DNA of 64,000 bases from the NCBI GenBank assembly GCA_012295275.1, contig CM022665.1:24007946-24071945 (forward strand), in the 5' to 3' direction. Under the pieces are notes generated by a model. That model was not told the origin of the DNA. It was given only the letters and a program-made list of their open reading frames with translations, and made no database searches. Of the stretch, positions 1-10,700 are shown in pieces (position 1 is the stretch's first letter; each line of letters begins with the position of its first letter). Source of the DNA: Chrysomallon squamiferum (taxonomy: Eukaryota > Mollusca > Gastropoda > Neomphalida > Peltospiridae). Made by a program: the position numbers and the translations under genes.

Positions 1-2121
1 ATTACCGTTACATGTTGTCAACAAGCATATTACACAGATTGCCTGATCCACATTCTGACATTTCGTATAATACTAAACAATCATTTTCAGTCATTTCATA
101 ACACAAAATGACTGGTGGTCACAGGCATTACGTGAAAAGACTGAATATTTCGGGCAGTTCACGTAATGACTGGTTTCGCAGACTGACTTAGTATAAATAA
201 TGATATAGCAGATTCTTATCATGATGATGATGATCATGATTATAATTATAATAATTATTATTATTTAAATTATGTCGTATCCAATAACCGTGCCCCTCAG
301 CCAGTCCTGTACCAGTTTAAAACCAACGCCGGTCTACACTTACAAGTCACTGAACTGTCACGAATCTCTTTGGGGAAAACGACGAACTCATAACTTTTAT
401 TACTGAAATTATTTTTGGAAAACCAGATGTGTTTCTTTGATCGACTAGGGAATTCCATGCCAGACAGTGAAACTAACATCTGCTTGAGCTACCTGCATAA
501 ATCTGTACTTAATAACTCCGCTAAAACATATATACTCATCAACCTGACAAACACATGGATAAAAAACAAACAAAAAAACAACTAATTCTACCAACGTACA
601 GAAATGACTGAGCTAATTCCACTAAAATGCAAACGTCCAGAATTAAATCACATCAAAGAACTGAAGGCAATATTTGCTTGCCCGAAGGCTACATGCTCTA
701 AGCATACACAGAGAAGTACTGTGAAAAGATAAATGCCATTAATCAGCCGATATGAACAGATGAGCTAAAAAAAAAAAAAGGTTATTAAAGCCAGTCAGTC
801 ACGTTATTTGTACATTAAGAAAATGAGACAGAATATGAAGTGAAAATTTTAATTTTAAAGTTAAATGGGAAATGAAAGGAATATTTATTTAATGATTATT
901 AGTTTTTAGACATATCTTTGTTCTGATATTTGGTTTAGAGTGAAGGTGTACATTAAGAAAAATGGAATGAAATTATATTTATTTTAATTAGTAATTATAT
1001 CTGACCGTGACCGATGGGAAACAATCCATGACAAAAGATATTCCTCAAGATAACTTTACTTCTTATAGAATTCCTCTAATTTAAATAGACATTATTTTTA
1101 TTTCAAATATTTATCTCCATATCTAAAATGGTTACTGCATTATAAATGATATGACTGCCTTTATATTATTATAATGAAATATGTTTTAAGCAAAGTAACT
1201 TTTTTTTTAAACTATGCTCTTACAAACTGTTACTGTTGTTCATTAATTATTAATGAAGCACTACTAATGATATATCAAAAGTCTGTGACTTGTTTTTAAG
1301 TTTTTTCAATGATTAATAGATTAATAATTGGTCATACAACACCTACGGAGACTCTCATTGTGTCTTTCTTGGAGTACCGTTGAAGACGTCTTTGGTGATC
1401 ATGATATATATGACAGCTGTTGTGCCTACATCATTGCAGTTAAAATTATACTAAGGATAATTTTATTAGCCAAATCGTAGTACACTGGAACTACTATAGT
1501 GTTCTTATCGTTTTACAAGGACAATTTGATAATGTCTACCAAAGTTATTAATTAAATTTGAAATCGATTGGTCAACTACCATCTGTATAATATTTCAGTA
1601 TCCAATAACGTCATTCCATTTCAGATTGTTTATTCATCATTAACAATTCCATTGGTAACATGCAACAAGGTTTTTGAAACATTTCACCTTTATTGCTGTG
1701 GTACATAATAAAAATTGTGTTTTTTAGGATTATTTTAAAGATTATCACTGTTTACTTGATTTACTTAAACATTTAGTTTGACTACTTCAGTCAACTATGA
1801 AAACACTTAAAGCTCACTTGGTTCTCAGAGCAGTTTACGAATACTCACAGAAAATTCTTATTCAAGAGAGATAACTCCAAATAGAACAAAGCAAAAAGGT
1901 AGTCACAAGTCTTTAATGAATGAACAAACATTAAACAACGTATCAATACAGTTTAATGTTACAGTTATTTGGCATACTTTTAGTAAACGGGGATATTTTA
2001 TACTTTTAACACAGACCTGCAATTTTTCCAAACCAGTTATTTGTCTAATAATATGTATGTATGTACATCGATTTGTTTTTGCAATACATCTTTCATCTTT
2101 CTCTCTCTCTCTCGATATATA

Positions 2122-2652
2122 GGGGAGATCGGGGCAGGTTGGGACACGTTTCGGCATTTTAACCTCTAATTCAAATACAGATTGGAAAAGAAACCTTACA
2201 GTAGTTTAAAAGAAACTTTCATTATTTAGGAGCAATTACAAATGCTTGAAATTTGTTGTTCTCTCTTAATAATTAATGGTTAAAGACACATACCGAAACT
2301 GGCCGAACTTACCAAATTTGGAAGCCAATACGCGACGTTGTTTTTCCTCCTCTGTTTTTGTATTTGCCATGTTTTAACATTCTCTACAGCGCATTTCAAG
2401 ATATCTATTGACACTTGTCTTCGATCGCCCTTCTTATGTTATATTCTTACCACCTGTTAATAAATATATAAATAAATTTAATTTTTTTTTTTTTTTTTTT
2501 TTTTTAAATTTCGAGATGACTATTTCATTGTTATCAGAAAATGAATTACTAAAGCTATACAAGAAAACTGATTTATAATAAAACACACATTTAATTGTAT
2601 ACTCTGGGACAGGCTGGGGTGTGGCTAGACCTACCCCGATCCGATCTTCCCC
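2122..2652. mobile_element. MITE-like element with imperfect terminal inverted repeats
   Basis: The left end begins GGGGAGATC then GGGGCAGGTTGGGACAC. The reverse complement of the right end begins GGGGAAGATC, then after a short insertion GGGGTAGGT. The arms therefore match as GGGGA(A)GATC...GGGG(C/T)AGGT, about 530 bases apart. The interior is AT-rich and non-coding, so this would be a non-autonomous DNA transposon. No clear target-site duplication is visible, and similar G-rich words (near 2605-2640 and 2960-3000) suggest subterminal repeats or a longer element. I cannot assign a superfamily. Confidence 0.4.
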
Positions 2653-3010
2653 AGACAGTGTATTTTCATTTTATTTTGAATTGTTCGTTGGTGACCAGCA
2701 GTTGCCAGCTCGTTCAAATATAATCATATTTCTAAGTGTTTTCAGAATTCCACATAAAGTAAATAACCTTTAGTTATACGTAAGAAGCTGAATGTTGCAA
2801 AAACAATACTTACAATGCCAAATCAGAGAGCATCTCTTGGACAGCTTGAAAACTCGCGCGTATCAAGTAGCATTATGACGTCAGCGGCAGATCTGGTTAA
2901 TCAAAAACAATAAGTGGATAAAAAACGGAAAGAAAATAATTACAACACATTTACTTGTCAGGCGGCCTAACCTGCGCCGTTGCTTAGCCTACCCCTGTTT
3001 CTCTTGCCTT

Positions 3011-3390
3011 CTTATCGTCGAGTAATTTCTATCCAGCTTCAAAACCGTATGTATTAAAAATATCCTAATATGCTATAATAATAAATAATTGTCCGTACTG
3101 TTTTGGGCCGGAAGTATTTCGGATTTTGTAATACAAAAGGATATAACTAGAGAAGGTGATTCAAGTCTAAATTCAAATCCCATCAATATTTCAGATACAG
3201 ATAATCTGCAAGGTTGTTGTTGTTCGTTTTGTTTTCTTTTTTGTTTGTTTGTTTGTTTGTTTAGATTGTTTGTCTTTAACAATTTCGTTCTTGAAATAAG
3301 GTTTGTTTTTGCTAAATCATCAGAAAACTGTATTCCGCTACTTGCAAAATGTTTCGGAAGTTTAGATATAGAAGTGATCCTCAACGCATA
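3011..3390. repeat. Interspersed repeat, copy 1 (partners at 4950-5185 and 17842-17926)
   Basis: Positions 3011-3090 align by eye with 17842-17926: shared words include CGAGTAATTTC, CTTCAAA, TGTATT and CTATAATAA in the same order and strand. Positions 3095-3390 align with 4950-5185 in HHAT intron 1: shared words include AAGTCTAAA, ATATTTCAGATACAG, GAAATAA and TTTGT, again in order. This indicates an old, diverged repeat family. I cannot name it. Confidence 0.45.
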
Positions 3391-3542
3391 TATAGACATA
3401 TTAGAACCCGAATAACGAAGTAACTCATCAAACGTAACTGGTATTATATACAGTTCATAACAGGAATAAAATCGTACCTGCCAGTCTAAAAGATTCACTA
3501 ACTGAGGAGAAAACATAATAAAACATGTTTTTTTTTTTTTTT

Positions 3543-3544
<2 letters not shown>

Positions 3545-3588
<44 letters not shown>
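3545..3588. repeat. (TAA)n microsatellite
   Basis: Near-perfect TAA repeat directly after a poly-T run. It is the source of a spurious polyleucine open frame on the minus strand. Confidence 0.85.
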
Positions 3589-3591
<3 letters not shown>

Positions 3592-3739
3592 CAACGGTAA
3601 TGACGTTGAAGAAGGCGATGATGATGTTGACATTATTACTATTATTATTATTATTATTTTAGTTGTTAAAGGAATTTTTTATTTTATTATATTTTTTTTT
3701 TTTCGTGTTATTTTGATATCGATAAAGTTTTGCTGTTAT

Positions 3740-3848
3740 ATGTGTTTTAGATAGTAGTTTCCATTACTTCGCACTTTTCAAGATGGCGACCAACAATATA
3801 TACAACGGATTTACGCTTTAAGCAATACTTTTTAAGTTAGCATTATTA
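3740..3848 (+). promoter_or_regulatory. HHAT: Probable non-coding first exon and 5' leader of HHAT
   Basis: Positions 3849-3854 form a perfect GTAAGT donor. HHAT's first coding exon begins just after a strong acceptor (pyrimidine-rich tract ending CTCAG at 4681-4685), so an upstream non-coding exon is expected and this is the best candidate. The word AAGATGGCGACC at 3780-3791 resembles the YY1-type element often found near animal transcription starts. It also opens a 12-codon upstream ORF (3783-3821, ending in TAA). The 5' limit of the exon is a guess; nothing shows the start site directly. Confidence 0.35.
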
Positions 3849-4712
3849 GTAAGTATATTATACAAATATTTTCTATCGACTTTGTTAGAACATAGTATTT
3901 TATGTTTTTCGCCTACAAAAGAAACTTTTGTGTTTTATGTTTAAGTAGAAAAACAGGTGGGGGAACGATCGGAACTCTTTTCAACTTTTGGGAAATATCT
4001 CAATTACATAAATTGACAAAATGTATAATGGCAACATTTTTACATTCAGTATTGAGTTCAGTTCTTGCATCTTGTATGTATCAGATGCCCAACAAATGTA
4101 TCTTGATCAAAAACTATCCAAATTCCAAGTCTATTCTGACTGTCAAAAGACAGACGTGATCCATGAAAAGGAGAGGATCAGAGAGGAAATTGTTTCAGCT
4201 ATAAATTATAGTATAATAATCACAAAATAACATGATATAATGCTTCATTAATGTTCCCACGTTCAAGTTTTCTGGATTTATTTTTCTTCCCTTCCTCCTT
4301 TTTCAAGGCATTTTAATTAGCTGCACAGCATCATTTGTCTTACAGCTACTGCTCTATTATATATATATATGCATGTATCATAATTATGATATGCAGACTG
4401 CAGCTTTTTGTTATATTTAATCAGTTTAGTATATTTTACATTTGTATATATCCTATTTTAAAATGTAGAATTCAGCAATATCAAGATGAAAATTACAAGT
4501 AATAATTTTTGTTTAAAACATTTATATTAAATTTTGCTGTTATTTTTATGTATTGAATTGAGTTTCCAGTTTCCTAAGTGGATTCATTTTTTTTTTTTAA
4601 ATTTATATATTTTAGAAAAAGACCAGTTTAACAAAGGATACTACTTTCCTTAAGAAAAATGTCTTTTTGTGTTTTTCATTCTCAGTGAATATTATTGGTG
4701 TAATTAAGAAAA

Positions 4713-7700
4713 ATGTCTGATGATGGGAGGGGCGACGAAGGTCAAGATATCAAGAAGCAGCATGGGATGTTCACCAATTTCCATAATGTCCGTCTTCCTT
4801 TGCCAGAACACATCTTTTATGCAGGAATTGGTATTGGAAGCCTCATGTATGCATTGTACTCTGTCTTTAAGGATTCAAATGGTTGGTTTGTAATATAGTA
4901 ATACAGTGATAATATAGACTAAGGATCCTTACCTGAAATGCTTGGGACTGGAAGAATGTTGTTTTTTGGAATGTAAGAATGTAACCAGAGGATAGGGTTT
5001 AAGTCTAAACACAAATTCCTTAAATTATATTTCAGATACAGCTTATAGTTTGCAGGATTTTTTATATAATATTTTTAATAATATTTTGTATGTGAAATAA
5101 AGTTTGTGTATTCTAAGCCATTTGGAAACTGTAAGATATCACTATTTTGGCTGCTTGTAAAAACTTAAAGTTTTGGAATTTTTCAGTTTCCAAATTTCAG
5201 ATAAAGGATCCTCAGCCTATGTTAATTTTACATTACAGCTAGAGTTAGAAATGCTTTTAATTTATGTATGTGTATTTGCTAGGATGAATTTACATATGAA
5301 TGAACATCATAATGTCATTAACCATTATTTTATTGTTCATTTTTTTTTTTTTTTTTTACATGAAAAAAAGGACATCTTTTAATTTTATCTTTTTCTAATA
5401 CATATTTGGGTCAAACATCTGTTGTAAGAACAGAATACACTGAATGTTTTATTGCATAATTAACTCAGAAAGAATACCGTTCTCTGTTCATATTTTATTT
5501 GTTACTTCAATAGACTAATACTGTTGATTAAATTGGATGTTATTGTATGTCTTTTGAAGTTAAATTTTAGAAGTGAAATTTTCATTAACTTTTTGTATCA
5601 TTAACTGTAATATATACAGGATTAATATTTATTTATTATTACAGCATACATGGTCATTTTGAATACATACGATTTTGAAGATGGATGGAAATCACTTGGC
5701 CACAAGAAGGTATATATAGGCAGACATATATATATACACAAGCACACACAAATATATATTATTAGAGAAACAATTGAGAAGGGATTGGTGAATACTCATT
5801 TGCCTTCATATATTTGGTGCACATACTTAAAAAAACAGCTTAATATATGTGAAGTATTTAATTATTTTATTTTTAATTGCACAGGATATTTCTGACTTCG
5901 AATGGACTTTCTGGTATGGTTATTTTTGGAAGTTGCTTCCATGGCATCTTGGTCATGTTACAATAAGCATAGCTTTGGAACTGGAATTTCAAAAGGTACA
6001 TTTTTCAAAATTGCTGTTAATTGTTTTATTGTTATTGTTATTGTTATTGTTGTTATTAGTATTATTATTAGTAGTAGTATTAGTATTAGTATTATTATTA
6101 TTTCTAATAGATACTGAGAAATTTTAGCCTTATATCCACTCTTACTGCTGTATTTTATAACAGTAAATATTATGGACCTGAATGTGAAGGAATTTTTAAT
6201 GCTGCTGTTATTATTTGTGGAGTGCATGCATATGCACATACCTGTATGTGTTAATGAAACATCAGTAGAGATGTTTAAACAAGTTATGTGTGTGACAAAG
6301 TTTGCCGATTCTGTAGACTATCTTTTCTTAAGGAGAAATGAAACAAATACAGTGTATTAATAATACTACTTCAAGAGTAAATCAAGGTGTGTTTGCAGTG
6401 AAGAAATTTGAATTAGTAGATATGATTTAAAAAATATATATATTTTTCAATGACATTAAAAAATACACAAGATGTAATATTAGACTGCTTTATAGTGGGT
6501 ACTGGCACCATGCTGCACAGCTGCCCAGAAGACCTCAATTGGTTGGAAATTGCTCTCTTTTCCCAGGTCAGCACAGATACACTTTTGTTCAGTTGAGCAT
6601 GCAATATACACCAAAAAAAGAGCAACATTTACTCTTTCCAATGCTCTGTTTGTTTTTGTTTTGATGAAAATGTTCAAATTTTTGTTATTAATTTATGCCA
6701 TTTCATGCACTAAGACAATGTGGCATACCTTCCTGTGTGTCGGAAAAGACACATGGTTTTGTTTCTATCCTCCCACGTTTTCCCCAGTCACACAAATAAT
6801 CTCATCTGAAAGTGCATGGATTTCCCTTCAAAACTATGTTTTTCTTTTTTAAATTGAACAAAAGTTTGTTCTGGAATTTTGGAAAACAAATTTTGGAACT
6901 GAAAATTCTAATTTGTTTTTGGTGAAAAAATCACCAGTCAAGTATAATTTCTGAAACAAGCAATTTCTGCACTTTCTAACGGACATGGAGATTATTATGA
7001 CGATGTCATGGTGAAAATGACAGTCAGTCTTGGTTAGAAATTAACTTCGACATCGATCTGCATTTTCATAAGCAAGTGGATGGAAATGGGTTGTGGAAGA
7101 AACTACAAATGACAAACATGTATTAAGAGAGCTACTTTGAAAATAATAGAATGACGTTATATATGAATAGCAAAGATAAAAAAAATCAGAGTTCCTGAAA
7201 TAAAAAAAAAATACTCATATTGAGTTCACTGTGTTGTGGGTTTTGATCACTATGAATTTTAACATTAGTTTATTTTTGGTCTACATTTCAGTGCATCTTT
7301 TTGTACATAAATATTTATATCTGTAAAAAATAATAATAATAATTGTAATTTTTCTTTATTCTTTTTCAGTCATGGAAATATGTTTACCTAACATACTCAT
7401 TACTTTGCGTCAGTTTTTTAATGAACTGGAGAACTGTCCTGTTCTACATTGGCTATTGTTGCTTGATATACTGTACCTCCATGATTAATGTCGCAGCTGT
7501 TTGGCTAGCAAATCTGTCTCTGCTTGCCACCATGGATTTTGACTACTCTATGTCTTTTATGGTAAATTATGAATTTACTTAAATAATATTTACATGTAAC
7601 TCTTGACTCATACTCTGCTGTTTTTTTTTGTTTTTTTTAAATGTTATTATTTTTGTTAAATATTTTTTTTTTTTTTTTATCATTGTTATTATTATTTGAA

Positions 7701-10700
7701 AATAAATCTTTATATTATCATTGTTTAGATAATTTAATAATTTCAGTTACAGATATTTAAATAGCTATTGAACATTAAGCATGACCATAACTAGACTCTT
7801 TTTGAAATGAAGCAAAAACACTTAATCACCGAATGGAGCAGGACATAAATTTGGGTGAGGTGTCTGCAGGCCACCTAAGGCCTGCTGGAGCTCTGCCTTG
7901 AAAGATGCAAATGGTAACCGTAGATATAAACGAATTCATTCGGTGGATATCGTTTCGGTTGGAATAGAGGTTTATATTTCATATTTCTAAAATAAAATTT
8001 TAAAATAAATTAAAAAAACCCAATATCATCAATTTCGGTATCGAGCATTTGCCTCATTGTAGTTACATGTAAAGCTTGTCAGCCATTCCCATTGTTCAGC
8101 ACATTAGGCAACTAATTGATTAGCTATTTATAATACAGATTGTGGTGAAAAATGCCTGCAAAATACATGCAATCCGTCATATCTGACCTATTGTATTAAC
8201 CAAATATCCTAGTCTGTTGTTCACAGTGAGCAGTAATATGCATTAAGTACCACTAAATATGTATAGCAGTGTTTGGGGTTTATTTTTTCAAGTGATAAAT
8301 TTTGACATTCATTTTTAGACATCACTGTGTGCCATTCCTGATAAACCCCAAGGAGGACCTCTCTACCTTTTTCTGTTTGTTTTGGCTCTGGTGAATCTTC
8401 GATCCACAAGCTTCTGTCTGGAAAAATGCAGTCATATAAAGAGCACCAAAAAGACACACGATGACTTTGGCATGTTGGACCTGCTGATGTACACCTTTTA
8501 TCTTCCTTTGTTTTTCACTGGACCAACAATAACATATGACAAGTTTGTTATTCAAGTAAGTTGCCTAAACTGACATTGTAGCTCATTTTAATATTTTATA
8601 TGATAGCTGCTTGGAATTCCTGAAATACTCCAGTTTTAGACCAAACCTATTATTTTCTGGAAAAACAAAGTTATCTAAGGAAATTCAGAAATATTTCATG
8701 GAAAAAAATATATATAAATAAAAAGTTGAAAGTATGCTGAATATATATAGATGCAAGAGAAGGCAGGTTTTAAAAAAGTTTTACTAACATTAAAAATAAA
8801 ATGTAATTTAATCAGACAGAACATGACAGTTGTATGATTTGTTATTTCTGATAGCTATAAGTCAAAACATTAAAGTATTATTAAATAATATCTTTTTTTT
8901 CCTTTCTTTTTTATTCCAGATTAATAAGTGTCAGCAAAAATGGACATGGAACAAACTGTATCCAATTTTGAAAAATACTGTTCGAGTTTTATTTTGGGCA
9001 GTGTTTATTGAATTCATCCTTCACTACATGTATTTCAGTGCCATGATGCACAATGTCTCTTTGTTGAAGAACATATCACCATGGACAATTGCTGGCATTG
9101 GTTATAGCATCGGTCAGTTCTTCATGGTCAAATATGTTGTTTTGTATGGTCTTCCTTCCCAGGTAGCCCGTCTTAATCATCTTGACCCTCCACGATGGCC
9201 AAAATGCATTTCTTATATTATACGGTACTCAGAAATGTGGAAGTAAGTACATGTAATATTGATAGGTAATGTGTGTGTGTGTAGCTGAACACAATTACAG
9301 TCAAACAAATTAGATTGATGTGTCTTATGTTTTGTTTTTTCAGTAACATTACATTATTTACGATAATGCATGGATTTCCATAAAGGTGCTAGAAATGTTT
9401 GCATTATTTAATTATTATTATTAATAGTTACTATTTTAAACATTTAGAAATCTTTAATTATTTCATGGTTTATATTACTGCACTCACAGAAAATATTCTG
9501 ATTACTGCTCAAAATCAATTTTCAAATCACATCTTCTGGATTCTGTTAATTGGATCTATCAAATGTTTTGGAAGTCATTATCTGACTAGATAAATTTAAA
9601 CTTAATAATGTATGTTTTTTAAAAATGAAAAAAGCAAAACATTTTTGATATTTATTTCAGATTCTTTGACAGAGGCTTGTATGACTTTCTCAAAAGGTAA
9701 ACATTTACAGCTAATATGTATTTTAATCAAATATTACTGACCTGTATTAAATTTATTAATTTGATTTTATGTCTACATGTATAGACACTTAGATAGATAG
9801 ATAGACTGATAGATAGATAGCTGTTTGTATACACATACATACAGACACACATACACTGTATAGCATTATGCACACAGACAAGATGTTTTGTTGTATTCTA
9901 ACTGTAATTCTCTGATTACAGTGCAGACAGGCCTAAAGCTCATATGATCAGTTCTTTATATATTCCATCCCCTAACTCCATGACTGGTACATATCAAAGG
10001 CTATATCATAATTGTTTTATCCTTTGGAGGGTCCAAGGAAAAATCCATTGCAGCTAATTGATAAGAGCAGTTGGTAGAATGACAGAAACAGGTTCTTATT
10101 TTACATCATAGTTATATGAAACGTCGGACATCTTATGTGTTTTAATGACAGTGAACAAGTAAACTAAATGGTAGAATGCTGTCCTGATAAGTCTTCCATG
10201 TAAAACAATTATTCATTCATTCATTTCTTCATTTCATTCATTAAAAACCAGTCAATTTATTAGCTTTATGTTTGTTTTGTATTTTAAATTAAGTACGTAA
10301 CTTCTGTAATGAGAAGTTTCTGATAAAATACTCGGTTTTACTAAATTTCAGATACATATATATTCCACTTGGTGGTTCACAGGGCAGTATGCTGCACAGA
10401 CTGGCAGGTTCTCTTGCATGTTTTATGTTCATCTACTTGTGGCATGGCATCAGATATCACATTTTCATTTGGAGTGTAATAAACTTCGTAGGCTGTGCAT
10501 TAGAATGGTTTGCTGTGTGGTTGGAACAGACTGGACCGATAGTAAAACTGGAGGTAAACAGATTATTGTTTTATAACATGGTTTTTAGTACAGATGACAA
10601 AGTCAATTTTACAGTGTTCATTGTAAATTCTTAGAGAATATGGTAACAAAATAATAATGTTATAGTTGCAACAATTTAAACAAAAGTTGAAGTAACTTGA

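Larger units (their letters stand above)
1..3739. other. Gene-free, repeat-rich flank
   Basis: I see no convincing exon on either strand. The stretch holds AT-rich unique-looking DNA, a transposon-like inverted-repeat element (2122-2652), fragments of older interspersed repeats near 1861-1930 and 3011-3390, GTTT and TAA microsatellites and poly-T runs. The longer open frames here are low complexity (leucine or lysine runs) or have no recognisable content. It ends at the probable HHAT promoter. Confidence 0.6.

Noticed and set aside
3073-3633. 186-codon minus-strand open frame with polyleucine
   Set aside because: Driven by the TAA microsatellite and poly-T; the rest overlaps a repeat and has no recognisable domain.
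6413-6677. Minus-strand open frames in HHAT intron 3
   Set aside because: Balanced composition, but no recognised domain, start context or partner exons; most likely a repeat fragment or chance.
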